From contig DKQD01000020.1 of the NCBI GenBank assembly GCA_002474345.1, positions 8,504 through 71,661 on the forward strand: a stretch of DNA of 63,158 nt, given 5' to 3'. The notes beneath the pieces were generated by a model. The model had not been told where the DNA came from. It saw only the letters and a list, made by a program, of their open reading frames with translations, and did no database searches. This document shows positions 17,075 to 26,360 of the stretch, piece by piece (positions within the stretch are counted from its first letter, which is position 1; the number at the start of each line of letters is the position of its first letter). The position numbers and the translations under genes are program-made. This DNA comes from Bacteriovoracaceae bacterium UBA7317 (GTDB taxonomy: Bacteria > Bdellovibrionota > Bacteriovoracia > Bacteriovoracales > Bacteriovoracaceae).

Positions 17075-18414
17075 ATTGACCTCGGTTTTTGAATAAAAAA
17101 AGATTTATCCTGGTCCGCTAAATCTCTTCCCTGCTTCTTTCTGATCTCTCTTTTAGAAATAAGGTTAGACGCCAAAAACATAGCTGCGTGATAGGGAGAA
17201 CTAAAATTGGCCTTAAGATCTAGACTTCTTTTAAAAATATTAGAAAAACTATTAAACTCAGTCCTTGCCTTAAAACACCCCTCTGTTAATTCCGCTGGGG
17301 TCATATTTTTTGGGATAAATTGGGCCTGCCCATATTTAAAGTCAGGGTCCAGCCACCAAGGGTCGTTAATAAGACGGCCCTCTTTTTTAAGCCGATCATA
17401 TAGAGGAGCACCAGGAGTTGGCGTCAAAGGGTTAAAGTTCGCTAAATAGAATTTTGACTCTAAAGCAAACTCTAAATTGTATTTAAAGCTATCCAAAGTA
17501 TCATGGTCATAGCCATGAACAAACGTTCCATAAACCATAATGCCATGATCCCTAAACTTCTTTATGGCATCGGTGTAAGTTCCATAACGGAGGTTCCAGC
17601 CCTTTTTCATTTGAATAAGGCTTTTTATATCCATGGACTCAAAGCCAACGACAACGCTAAGACACCCACTCTTTTGCATGAGGTCCATCAACTCATCATC
17701 TTGAGTCACATCAATACTGACTTGACCAGACCATCTAACATTGAGAGGAATAAGCGCCCTAAAAAACTCCATCGCCTGCTTTTTATAGCTAAAAATATTA
17801 TCATCAACGATAAATATATGCTTAAAACGCAGCTCTTCAATTTCTCTCACCACGTCTTTGATAGGTCTTTGACCTAGATAAGACCCGTAGAAGGTCTTGA
17901 TAGAACAGAAGTCACAGTTAAACCTGCACCCTCTACCATATTGAACGAGATGAATGGGAGCATATCTTTTCCCTTTAAAAATAGACCTGTCAGGCCTGAT
18001 TCCTTCAAGAGAACTTAGGTTATTGGAGCGGTAAATTTTTTGGAGTTTGCCTTTTTTAAAATCGTGAATAAGTTTTGGCCAGAGTTCTTCAGCGTCCCCA
18101 GACACAATACAATCAGCGTAGAGAAGAGACTCTTCAGGAACGAAAGTCGGGTGGTAACCTCCCATAACAACCTTCACGCCTCTTTTTTTATACTCCGTCG
18201 CTATTTCGTAGGCCCTTCTGGCCGTGTAGGTTTCAACCGTAATGGCAACAAGGTCCGTTTCCTCATCGTAAGGAATATCTTCAATCCTATTATCGTAGAA
18301 CTTGTGCTCAACAAAAGGAGGGGAATAACTAGCAAGGAGGGCAAATGCCAATGGTTCCATTGCATCACTGTTTCTATGGGGTCCCATGGAGGGTCTTATA
18401 AACGTTACTTTCAT
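17071..18414 (-). CDS. B12-binding-type radical SAM enzyme (first of two paralogues)
   Basis: 447 residues, first gene of the radical SAM/Rieske operon. N-terminal cobalamin-binding-like domain (MKVTFIRPSMG, ETDLVAITVETYTARRAYEIA, VVMGGYHPTFVPEE) and radical SAM domain with GRGCRFNCDFC (C163, C167, C170). The later motifs VVVGFESM and FVHGYDHDTLDSF match its paralogue. The paralogues share the C-terminal block PKNMTPAELT or PKNMTPEELT. Together with the Rieske oxygenase the operon looks like a small biosynthetic pathway for a modified lipid, tetrapyrrole or secondary metabolite; this is inference. The only purine-rich ribosome-binding-like site is about 15 bases from the start, so translation may be weak. 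Confidence 0.88.
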   Translation of the reverse strand: MKVTFIRPSMGPHRNSDAMEPLAFALLASYSPPFVEHKFYDNRIEDIPYDEETDLVAITVETYTARRAYEIATEYKKRGVKVVMGGYHPTFVPEESLLYADCIVSGDAEELWPKLIHDFKKGKLQKIYRSNNLSSLEGIRPDRSIFKGKRYAPIHLVQYGRGCRFNCDFCSIKTFYGSYLGQRPIKDVVREIEELRFKHIFIVDDNIFSYKKQAMEFFRALIPLNVRWSGQVSIDVTQDDELMDLMQKSGCLSVVVGFESMDIKSLIQMKKGWNLRYGTYTDAIKKFRDHGIMVYGTFVHGYDHDTLDSFKYNLEFALESKFYLANFNPLTPTPGAPLYDRLKKEGRLINDPWWLDPDFKYGQAQFIPKNMTPAELTEGCFKARTEFNSFSNIFKRSLDLKANFSSPYHAAMFLASNLISKREIRKKQGRDLADQDKSFFIQKPRSI

Positions 18415-18569
18415 GAAATTCTTATTCCACTCCTTGCCTAAGAGCGCAAAAGGAAATTATTTTTTTCAAAAAAAACAATAAATTAACTTTAAAAAGTGCC
18501 TAAACTCATGAAATATTTATAACCCCTTAAGGTTCAATTTCATTTTAATTTTTAAAAAGGACTTTCACT

Positions 18570-20303
18570 GTGACTTTTTCTTCTAAGCTTCTTTCTCTTT
18601 TGAAAAAGGCCCCCCTCTGGTTAGGGCTTCTCTTTTTATTTGGCTGCCCCTCCAAGAGTTACAAAAAAACGAAAAGTTATAAAAAATATGGGGCCACCGG
18701 CAAGCGTTCTATGATTTCAACCCAAGGACCCCTTTCAACCAAAGCTGGCCAGCTTATCTTTAAAAAGGGTGGAAATGCTGTTGACGCCGCCATTGCCGTA
18801 AGCTTTGCCATTTCCGTCGAAAGGCCTCAATCAACAGGCCTTGGTGGTGGAGGCTTCCTGCTTCTTAAAACCCCAGAAAGTCCAACCCCACTCTCTTTTG
18901 ACTTTAGAGAAATGGCGCCAAATAAGTCTCACCAAAAAATGTTTTTAGGCCCTAGTGGTGAAGAACAAAAGGGAAAATCTATTAATGGCCCTCTCTCAGC
19001 GGGAGTTCCAGGTCTTGTAGCGGGACTTTTTCATATCCACAAAAAGTTTGGCACTCTTCCCATGGAGACACTTATAGAACCAGCTGCAAAAATGGCAGAG
19101 GAAGGATTTCCGGTTTACCCTCACCTAGCGAGGGCCATTAAGGCCAGAGCATCCGTTTTAAAAAAATACCCAAGCTCAAAAAAATTATTCTTTAAAAACG
19201 GAGAACCCTTAAAAGTTGGGGACCGCCTTATTCAAGAAGACCTCGCTAAAACGCTAAGGTTGATTTCTCACTTTGGAAAAAAGGGCTTTTACGGAGGTTT
19301 TGTAGGAAATCAAATTGCCATAGAAAACCAAAAAGAAGGAGGGATCATAAGTTTAGAAGACCTCGCTAATTATAAAGTTAAAGAAAGAAAACCCGTTAAA
19401 GGAAGTTATAAAGGTTATGATGTCTACTCTATGGGGCCTCCAAGCTCTGGTGGGATTCATATACTCCAAATACTCAATATCATTGAAAATGATCCTTTAA
19501 AAAAAATGGGTTATGGTTCAGCTGATTCCATCCACCTTATAAGTTCGGCCATGCAAACCGCCTTTGTCGACAGGGCCTTTCACCTTGGGGACTCTGACTT
19601 TGTTAAGGTCCCTACTCAAAAACTTATTTCTAAAAATTACGCAAAGATGCTTAGAAGTAGGATTAAGGCCAACAGCGCTCAAACTTTTGAAGAATCAAAA
19701 ATGAGAGGCCCCTTTCCAAAAGAATCTGATGAAACCACCCACTTTACCATAATGGATAAGTCGGGATGGACTGTAAGCTCTACTCAAACGATCAATGGCT
19801 GGATGGGTTCAGGCTTTTTAGTCCCAGGAACAGGGGTTATTCTAAATAATGAAATGGACGACTTCGCTCAAAAAGTAGGAGCCAGTAACCTTTTTGAGGC
19901 CTTTGGGGGTGAAAAAAACCTGATTGAGCCAAAAAAGAGACCTTTAAGCAGCATGTCTCCAACTATTATCTTAAAAGACGGAAAAGTTAAGCTGGCACTA
20001 GGGACTCCCTCAGGAACGAGGATCCTCACTTGTGTCGCCCAAACCATCATCAACTACTTAACTTTTGAAATGGACCTCTATGAAGCCGTGGCAGCGACTC
20101 GTTTCCACCACCAATGGTCCCCTAATGAGATCCGAGTTGGAAGTAACCCCTTTCCCACTTCCATCATTTCTGACCTCGAAAAGAAAGGACACAAAGTGAA
20201 ATTCAAACCTCTAGGCTGCAAAATTCAAGCAATTGCCGATGAGGGAGCTGTCTTAAGAGGTGTTTCTGACCCCCGCGGAGAGGGTCTTAGCCTAGGGGAA
20301 TAA
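18570..20303 (+). CDS. ggt: gamma-glutamyltransferase, lipoprotein form
   Basis: 577 residues, an N-terminal nucleophile hydrolase that cleaves gamma-glutamyl bonds of glutathione and related compounds. Family blocks are present: GGNAVDAAIAVSFAISVERPQSTGLGGGGFLL (about 68-98), AGVPGLVAGLF (about 144-154), and the autoprocessing site DETTHFTIMD, where T389 is the expected catalytic residue at the start of the small subunit. The N-terminus has a lipobox (LFLFGC, C26), so the enzyme is probably lipid-anchored in the periplasm rather than freely soluble as in E. coli. GTG start with AAGGA upstream. Confidence 0.93.
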   Translation: MTFSSKLLSLLKKAPLWLGLLFLFGCPSKSYKKTKSYKKYGATGKRSMISTQGPLSTKAGQLIFKKGGNAVDAAIAVSFAISVERPQSTGLGGGGFLLLKTPESPTPLSFDFREMAPNKSHQKMFLGPSGEEQKGKSINGPLSAGVPGLVAGLFHIHKKFGTLPMETLIEPAAKMAEEGFPVYPHLARAIKARASVLKKYPSSKKLFFKNGEPLKVGDRLIQEDLAKTLRLISHFGKKGFYGGFVGNQIAIENQKEGGIISLEDLANYKVKERKPVKGSYKGYDVYSMGPPSSGGIHILQILNIIENDPLKKMGYGSADSIHLISSAMQTAFVDRAFHLGDSDFVKVPTQKLISKNYAKMLRSRIKANSAQTFEESKMRGPFPKESDETTHFTIMDKSGWTVSSTQTINGWMGSGFLVPGTGVILNNEMDDFAQKVGASNLFEAFGGEKNLIEPKKRPLSSMSPTIILKDGKVKLALGTPSGTRILTCVAQTIINYLTFEMDLYEAVAATRFHHQWSPNEIRVGSNPFPTSIISDLEKKGHKVKFKPLGCKIQAIADEGAVLRGVSDPRGEGLSLGE

Positions 20304-20412
20304 CCCTGTATTCAAATACTTGCAATTCTTACCCAACCCCAGCCAAGTCATTGTAAAGCTCACTTTATAGTGATAGTTAACCACTCTCAAACAAAAAAAT
20401 AGGGTGCAATCT

Positions 20413-22596
20413 ATGCAAGTAAAAGTACGCTTTTTAGACAATCTAAAATTAGAGGCCAATTTTGATGACTTCAGCATCATCACAGACCAACCCATCCGCT
20501 ACAAAGGTGATGGTACGGCCCCAGGCCCTTTTGACTACTTTCTAGCTTCTTCGGCCCTTTGTGCTGCTTATTTTGTTAAGGTTTACTGTAAAGCAAGAGA
20601 TATTTCTACGGACGACATAAGCATCACCCAAGACAATATCGTAGATCCAGAAAATAGATATCAGCAAACATTTCAAATTAGAGCGGAGCTTCCCGAAAGC
20701 ATCTCAGAAAAAGACCGTGAGGGCATTATCGCCTCCATGAACCGTTGTACCGTAAAAAGAGTCATTCAAAATAATCCAGGCTTTAAAGTTAACGCTATCA
20801 ATGTTTTAGGAAAAGAATCTGGACTCCTGTATGAAGGCCAAGGTGACCCAGAGGCCAAAACAATGATTTTAGGAAAGGATTGCTCTTTAGAAGAGACGAT
20901 CAAAAATATGACGGCGCTTATTGAATCCCTTGGAATCAAAATTGAAATCGCTTCTTGGAGAAATAACATCCCTCACGTGTGGTCTGTTCATATAAGAGAC
21001 GCTGATTCACCCATGTGCTTTAGTAATGGTAAGGGTGCAACCAAAGACGCTGCCCTTTGTTCTGCTCTTGGTGAATACTTAGAGCGTTTAAGCACCAATT
21101 ATTTTTATAATGATTACTTTCTAGGTGAAGACATTAGTCAGGGTGAATTTGTTCATTACCCTAATGAAAAGTGGTTTAAGCCAGGAATTAATGATTCCCT
21201 TCCAGAAGGACTAATGGATGAGCATTTTTTAAATATATATAACCCAGAAAACGAACTTAAGTCTTCTCATTTAATTGATTCAAACTCAGGAAATGAAGAG
21301 CGCGGAATCTGCGCACTTCCTTATGAGCGTCAATCAGATAAAAAAACAGTTTATATTCCTGTTAACCTTATTGGAAACATCTTTGTAAGTAACGGAATGA
21401 GCGCTGGGAATACTATTTATGAGGCCCGTGTTCAATGCCTTTCTGAAATCTTTGAAAGAGCTGTAAAAAATCAAATTATTCTTGAAGAAATCACTCTTCC
21501 CGATGTTCCTAGGTCAGTCTTAGAAAAATTTCCTACAATCCTTGAAGGAATTGAAAAATTAGAGGCCCAAGGTTTTCCTATTGTTGTCAAAGATGCTTCT
21601 CTTGGCGGAAAGTTCCCAGTTATGTGTGTGACTTTAATGAACCCAAAAACAGGCGGCGTATTTCCTTCTTTTGGGGCCCATCCGAAATTTGAAGTGGCGT
21701 TAGAAAGAAGTTTAACTGAACTTATGCAAGGAAGAAGCTTTGAAGGAATGAACGATGTGCTTCCACCAACCTTTAACTCTCACTCAGTTAGTGAGCATAA
21801 TAATATTGTTGAGCACTTTATTGACTCAACTGGCGTTATCTCGTGGAAGTTTTTTAGCGAAGAAGCTGATTATAAGTTTTACCACTGGGACTTCAAGGGA
21901 TCTACAGAAGAAGAATACAATTACCTTATGGACGTTTTAAAACAGCTTGAAAAGGAAGTTTATATAGCTGATTACGAAAACTTAGGCGCCAAAGCTTGTC
22001 GAATTTTAGTTCCAGGTTACTCAGAAATTTATGAACCGGAAGATCTTATTTGGGACAACCACAATAAGGCCCTTACCTTTAGGTCGGATATTTTAAATAT
22101 TCATTCACTTGATGATGAAGCCCTTTTAAAACTCATCGAGAATCTAGAAGAAAGTGAGCTCGATGATTTCATGCTGATCTCTGAGCTTATCGGCATCGCC
22201 TTTGATGAAAATTCCGTCTGGGGACAATGTACAATTGGTGAATTAAAAACACTTATTCATTTGGCCCTTAAAAATTATGAGGAGGCCAAGGCATTGGCCG
22301 AAGCTTTTATTACTTTTAACGACAACCTACAAACACGTAGGCTCTTCTTTCAAGCCTTAAATGTGGTCCTTGATATAACAATTGATGAAGAACTAGAACT
22401 TAAAAACTATATTCCAAACCTAACTCGTATGTATGGGGAAGAAGTTTTAAATAATGTTATTAAAAGTGTCTCCGGTGATATTCGCTTCTTTGGATTAACA
22501 AAAACCAATATGAATCTTGAAGGACTTGATAAGCATTTAAAGCTTATTGAAAGCTACAAGAAGATTCAAGAGGCCAAAAAAAGATTTGCTAATTAA
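20413..22596 (+). CDS. OsmC-YcaO fusion protein
   Basis: 727 residues. Residues 1 to about 140 form an OsmC-like domain (GTAPGPFDYFLASSALCAAYFVKVYC with a cysteine in the expected helix; second conserved cysteine in MNRCTVKRV). Residues about 150-560 form a YcaO domain (GKGATKDAALCSALGEYLERLSTNYF and later EIFERAVKNQIILEE), the ATP-dependent cyclodehydratase fold. A helical tail of about 150 residues follows. Such fusions occur in other proteobacteria; YcaO proteins of this type have been linked to RimO-dependent beta-methylthiolation of ribosomal protein S12. The start at 20413 is chosen because AGGG lies eight bases upstream; a GTG three codons earlier overlaps that site. Confidence 0.88.
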   Translation: MQVKVRFLDNLKLEANFDDFSIITDQPIRYKGDGTAPGPFDYFLASSALCAAYFVKVYCKARDISTDDISITQDNIVDPENRYQQTFQIRAELPESISEKDREGIIASMNRCTVKRVIQNNPGFKVNAINVLGKESGLLYEGQGDPEAKTMILGKDCSLEETIKNMTALIESLGIKIEIASWRNNIPHVWSVHIRDADSPMCFSNGKGATKDAALCSALGEYLERLSTNYFYNDYFLGEDISQGEFVHYPNEKWFKPGINDSLPEGLMDEHFLNIYNPENELKSSHLIDSNSGNEERGICALPYERQSDKKTVYIPVNLIGNIFVSNGMSAGNTIYEARVQCLSEIFERAVKNQIILEEITLPDVPRSVLEKFPTILEGIEKLEAQGFPIVVKDASLGGKFPVMCVTLMNPKTGGVFPSFGAHPKFEVALERSLTELMQGRSFEGMNDVLPPTFNSHSVSEHNNIVEHFIDSTGVISWKFFSEEADYKFYHWDFKGSTEEEYNYLMDVLKQLEKEVYIADYENLGAKACRILVPGYSEIYEPEDLIWDNHNKALTFRSDILNIHSLDDEALLKLIENLEESELDDFMLISELIGIAFDENSVWGQCTIGELKTLIHLALKNYEEAKALAEAFITFNDNLQTRRLFFQALNVVLDITIDEELELKNYIPNLTRMYGEEVLNNVIKSVSGDIRFFGLTKTNMNLEGLDKHLKLIESYKKIQEAKKRFAN

Positions 22597-22611
22597 ATAA
22601 GAAATTAAGTT

Positions 22612-23013
22612 TCAAAGAAATTTAGATGAATGGGGATCTAAAATCTTCATGCATATTTTATACAGTTTGAGTATATTGTAGGGTTTCATTATCCAATAAT
22701 TAACCCCTGCTTTCTTTCCTCTTTCCTTCTCATCGCCGCTCCAATTTGCTGTGATCATTATGAATTTAGTGTCATTATTGAGAAAGACATTTTTGTCGTC
22801 GAAAAACTCAACCATATCCACACCACTAAGGTAGGGCATATTATTGTCTGTAATAACTAAGTCATACTTTGTGTTCATAATTTTAAAAAGACCTTCAGAT
22901 CCATCTTTTGCGGAGTCAACGTCATACGTATCCTCAAACATATCAACAAGACCTCTTCTTGTTGGTTCATGATCCTCAATCACAATAATCTTCTTCTTAG
23001 CTAGACTTTCCAA
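22612..23013 (-). CDS. single-domain response regulator (CheY-like)
   Basis: 133 residues, receiver domain only. All active-site residues are present: acidic pair E13-D14, phospho-acceptor D56 (DLVITDNNMP), the Thr in FIMITANW and the switch lysine in WIMKPYN. With no output domain it must act by phospho-dependent binding or phosphotransfer. No kinase is adjacent; the nearest candidate is the CheA-like kinase at 26926-29202. It converges on the OsmC-YcaO gene with 15 bases between the stops. Confidence 0.88.
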   Translation of the reverse strand: MESLAKKKIIVIEDHEPTRRGLVDMFEDTYDVDSAKDGSEGLFKIMNTKYDLVITDNNMPYLSGVDMVEFFDDKNVFLNNDTKFIMITANWSGDEKERGKKAGVNYWIMKPYNILKLYKICMKILDPHSSKFL

Positions 23014-23283
23014 TTTTTTCCACCTCTTACATCCTTATATTAAAGAATATAAGTGATTCCACACTTCCTAACCTTTATTTCACCTTACCTTTTCGGATCA
23101 AAGCGTAACATTAATTAAAATGGACACTTATAGACCTTTCCTAAATCCAAACCTAGGATAGGTTTAGGTTAAATTTATAAGTTATTGAATATTTGTAAAA
23201 GAAGCTTCTCTCAAAAAGCCTTCCTTGGAAAAGTTCAACACTAAAATTGTTTCAGGCCTTAATCTTTAATTAGGAGGGCTTTT

Positions 23284-23427
23284 ATGGAAAAGAAAAGTGG
23301 AGTTGAAGTTAAAAAAAGAGGTCAAACACTTGATTTTTTAATCGAAGGCTTAAAGATCTCACTATTAACCTTGGTAGGAATGAGTGGCTTTGCGAGCTTG
23401 ATGATTTATTTTACAATAGGTTGGTAA
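23284..23427 (+). CDS. 47-residue single-TM membrane protein
   Basis: A short gene starting with a strong ribosome binding site (AGGAGG, 6 bases from ATG). The product has a basic N-terminus (MEKKSGVEVKKRG) and one transmembrane helix (ISLLTLVGMSGFASLMIYF). It is followed after three bases by another tiny membrane protein gene, so the two are almost certainly co-translated. No family recognised. Confidence 0.6.
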   Translation: MEKKSGVEVKKRGQTLDFLIEGLKISLLTLVGMSGFASLMIYFTIGW

Positions 23428-23430
23428 TTT

Positions 23431-23610
23431 ATGGATATTAAAAAAAAGGGCTTAAAACCTGTAAACAAAGAGGCAAAAAAGAGTGAGGAATCCTTAAAGA
23501 ACATTGAAACTTTTATTGTATTGGTTTCTCTCTCTGCCACAATCTTTATTTCATTTTTTATCCAAGACACCAAACTCATGTTTTTCCTCACACAAGTTTT
23601 TGGTGGGTAG
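23431..23610 (+). CDS. 59-residue single-TM membrane protein, paired with the preceding gene
   Basis: Starts three bases after the previous stop. The product has a basic N-terminus (MDIKKKGLKPVNKEAKKSEES) and a hydrophobic stretch of about 30 residues (TFIVLVSLSATIFISFFIQ and following) ending in Gly-Gly. The pair looks like a two-subunit membrane micro-protein unit with positively charged cytoplasmic tails. Function unknown. Confidence 0.55.
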   Translation: MDIKKKGLKPVNKEAKKSEESLKNIETFIVLVSLSATIFISFFIQDTKLMFFLTQVFGG

Positions 23611-23734
23611 ATATTTAAAAGGGCTTTTAATAATAAAAGAATTTTCAAAAAAAGCTTTTATTAGATATAGCTCACGAGAAGGATCATCAACTTGAATCCC
23701 TTAGGACTGAGGTTAGAAGGATTGTTTTTTAATT

Positions 23735-23760
23735 GATGAGGAATCATCTTTTTATTTATT
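23735..23760 (+). terminator. weak terminator-like hairpin after the small membrane protein pair
   Basis: GATGA (23735-23739), loop GGAA, TCATC (23744-23748), then a T-rich tract. Stem only 5 bp. Apart from this the 362-base stretch 23611-23972 is AT-rich and shows no gene I can support. Confidence 0.35.
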
Positions 23761-23972
23761 TTTCTTTTAATTTAGTTTTTTTACAGGCTTTCAAAAATTG
23801 TCCTTTCTTTTTATATCCTGATTAGTTCAAATAACTTCTTTTTACTTAACAATAATCTCTATTTAATAATGAAAAAAAGGGGGCCGAATTAAGAAATAAA
23901 ATTTATTGAATAATAAAGAAAAGCCGTATTTTTAACGCTACTAACCTCTCCTTTTCGAAATACCTTGGATAA

Positions 23973-24959
23973 ATGAAGTCCATGAACTACCTTTCTCTGC
24001 CTTTTTATTTTTTTATAGGTGCCATCTTGGCCGAGTTTTATTTTTCGCTTTCTTTAAAGATTCACTCTTACCCCTGGAAAGAAACCCTTTCAAATCTCTC
24101 CCACGGTCTTTTACAGCTTGTTTTTAATATTATTCTTAAGGGCCCTCTCATTTTTGTTTATGGATTTTGTTACGAGCACTTTTCTCTCTTTAACCTTTCC
24201 TCTTCTTTTTTTGAGATAGTATTCCTTCTCATCTTAATTGACTTTACCTACTACTGGTTTCATAGGTTGTCACATCAAAGCTCTTTTTTTTGGGCAAATC
24301 ATATTATCCACCACCAACCCAAATCGTTTAATTTTTCTGTTGGCCTGAGACCTCCCCTGTTTAATGAAATATTTTCTTTTTTTATTCATTTACCGGCGGC
24401 TTTTTTAGGTTTTTCTCCGGAAACATACATAATTGTTTTTATTGCTCATACTTCTTATCAGTTCACCAATCATACAAAATTCTTCAAAAAGCCGGTTCCA
24501 TTTTTCAAATGGATTTTTGTTACGCCCTCTCATCATAGAGTCCACCACGGCCAGAATGATCGCTATATTAATAAGAACTTTGGGGCCCTTTTTTCCTTTT
24601 GGGATGTGCTTTTTAAAACTTATCAAAATGAAGATGAAAAAGTCATTTATGGGATTAAAAATGAAACTTGTGAAGACTTAAACCCTTTTACATCGAACCT
24701 TAGACCTATTTTCCGTCACTTTGGCCTAAAAACGACCTTCAAAAGACCTCTTTGGTTAGACTCTTTTTACAACAAGCTACCGTGGTCGAAATTTTGGGCC
24801 ATCTTTCTGGTGACCCTTTCTCTTGTTTTGACTTTTTTCTTTCTCAGAATTCATGACAATCTTTCATGGCCTTTAAAGTATTTAATCATAGGATACCTTT
24901 TCCTGCTAAACCTTGTTATAGGAATGCTTCTCAACACTCACTCTTTTTCCAAACCATGA
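23973..24959 (+). CDS. sterol desaturase / fatty acid hydroxylase superfamily membrane enzyme
   Basis: 328 residues with the three histidine boxes of the di-iron integral membrane hydroxylases: HRLSH (97-101), HIIHH (110-114) and HHRVHH (187-192). Several hydrophobic segments flank them (about 10-30, 50-70, 78-95, 127-155 and two at the C-terminus, 275-325). These enzymes hydroxylate or desaturate lipid chains in the inner membrane using O2. The closing SHHRVHHGQNDRYINKNFGALFSFWD region is typical of the bacterial branch. The start could also be the Met three codons later; no strong ribosome binding site decides. Confidence 0.88.
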   Translation: MKSMNYLSLPFYFFIGAILAEFYFSLSLKIHSYPWKETLSNLSHGLLQLVFNIILKGPLIFVYGFCYEHFSLFNLSSSFFEIVFLLILIDFTYYWFHRLSHQSSFFWANHIIHHQPKSFNFSVGLRPPLFNEIFSFFIHLPAAFLGFSPETYIIVFIAHTSYQFTNHTKFFKKPVPFFKWIFVTPSHHRVHHGQNDRYINKNFGALFSFWDVLFKTYQNEDEKVIYGIKNETCEDLNPFTSNLRPIFRHFGLKTTFKRPLWLDSFYNKLPWSKFWAIFLVTLSLVLTFFFLRIHDNLSWPLKYLIIGYLFLLNLVIGMLLNTHSFSKP

Positions 24960-25038
24960 AAAAATGAAGGAGTTGGCGAAAGGATAAGTCCATAAATTTA
25001 AATAGAAATGAACATCAGATATTTAGAGGTTTAAGATC

Positions 25039-25401
25039 TTACTCGAACTTTATGCTCCTAATTGTATTTTGCATTTTTATAAGCTCTTCCAAAATAAACT
25101 CTTCAGATGGCCTGTCTTTTTCTTTCGCAATTTGGTCTAATTTTTTTTCAGCAAAACCAACCCATTCTTGATTATCAGTATGTTTGGCCCAGATAGAGAA
25201 TTCCTCAATGAACTCCTCTACTTGCTTTGTCCGCCAAGCGGGTTTTTCCTTTTTAAAAAACCTGGTAAACATACCAATACTATCGGAGAACATTGCGCGC
25301 ATCTTTATTGCTCCTTTTTGACCTTTAGCTAATTTTAACACCTTCCACCCCTTTTCATTCATATCCAATGCCTTAAAAAGGTTGAACAAGACTTGAACCA
25401 C
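25039..25401 (-). CDS. hypothetical helical protein
   Basis: 120 residues, GTG start with AGGAA at six bases. Lys/Glu-rich, predicted mostly helical (QVEEFIEEFSIWAKH, EWVGFAEKKLDQIAKE), with no signal peptide, TM segment or recognisable motif. Probably cytoplasmic. It stands alone, converging with the desaturase-like gene and diverging from the next. Confidence 0.55.
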   Translation of the reverse strand: MVQVLFNLFKALDMNEKGWKVLKLAKGQKGAIKMRAMFSDSIGMFTRFFKKEKPAWRTKQVEEFIEEFSIWAKHTDNQEWVGFAEKKLDQIAKEKDRPSEEFILEELIKMQNTIRSIKFE

Positions 25402-25592
25402 ATTTATTTCCTAATAACTTCAAGGTTTTATAATGTTCAATTCATTAAATTTTTAAGGACTTAAAGTTCTAATTTCGGATTTTATAAATATTCCTTAAAT
25501 TTTCAGGCCAAAAGATGTACTTTCTTTAACTTTTTTCTTTTCGCTATCATAAGTATTTATTAAGATGGCCACTCGAATATAAAGGAGTATTT

Positions 25593-26351
25593 ATGAGAGG
25601 AACTAACTTTCAAGCCCCCTTAGAACTAAAAATTGAAATTGATGGGGAAAAATGGCGTCAAAAAGACGGACTAAAGGGGACGCTCTGCCTTAAAAACCAT
25701 GGTAAAGAACCTCTTCCTTTGGATTCATATGGAGTTCACCTCTCCTGGGGTCATTCTAAAAAAATTAAAGTGAAGGACGAGAAGTCTTTTGAAAATAAAA
25801 TGTCCACTCTTTTTGGGCCTGGGCTAACTCTTTCGCCCGGAGAAGAAAAAGAACTTGAATGGAGTTTTCAATTAGAAGAAGATTGTCCTATCAGTGACAA
25901 GACGGGAAGCTATTACATTCTTTATGGGAAAAAGGATGAGGTTTGGAATAGTGGCCAACTCCAAATCCTTGTTGAGCCTAGACCTATACTCGATTCGTTC
26001 TTAGAAATATTTGTTAACTTTTACCGCTTTAAGGTAAAGGAAAAAAAGAATAAAAATGGTTTTATTGAAGTTAAACTACTTCCACCAAATGCAAAAGAAT
26101 TTTTAAGCATGGACAACCTCCTTTGCCAAATGAGAATAAGAGAGACACTCCTGGAAATAAAATACATCTTCAATGTCAAAAAAATGGCCTATGGTAGCGA
26201 AGGCGTTAAATTAGAGAAAAGAAAAATTGAAATAAAAGAAAAGTTAAACCCTAAAGAATACTACCTTTTTAAAGAAGCTCCAAACCAGGAAGTTTTAAGA
26301 TCTAAAATTGAAGCTGTACTAGATCAGGTAAAAAGTAAAATTAATTTTTAA
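25593..26351 (+). CDS. arrestin-fold-like cytoplasmic protein (Spo0M-like, tentative)
   Basis: 252 residues without signal peptide. The first about 130 residues are beta-rich and pattern like an arrestin/Spo0M N-domain: [28 protein letters not shown], a central [23 protein letters not shown] and [14 protein letters not shown] (the strand after which Spo0M-type proteins have their inter-domain turn). The second half is Lys/Glu-rich and less recognisable. Good ribosome binding site (AAGGAG). The family link rests on pattern only. Confidence 0.5.
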   Translation: MRGTNFQAPLELKIEIDGEKWRQKDGLKGTLCLKNHGKEPLPLDSYGVHLSWGHSKKIKVKDEKSFENKMSTLFGPGLTLSPGEEKELEWSFQLEEDCPISDKTGSYYILYGKKDEVWNSGQLQILVEPRPILDSFLEIFVNFYRFKVKEKKNKNGFIEVKLLPPNAKEFLSMDNLLCQMRIRETLLEIKYIFNVKKMAYGSEGVKLEKRKIEIKEKLNPKEYYLFKEAPNQEVLRSKIEAVLDQVKSKINF

Positions 26352-26360
26352 AGTAAAAGA

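Noticed and set aside
15685..18441. Long open frames on the plus strand opposite the radical SAM operon (for example 18040-18441 and 17503-17877)
   Set aside because: They lie fully antisense to genes with clear family motifs, have no ribosome binding sites and encode no recognisable features.
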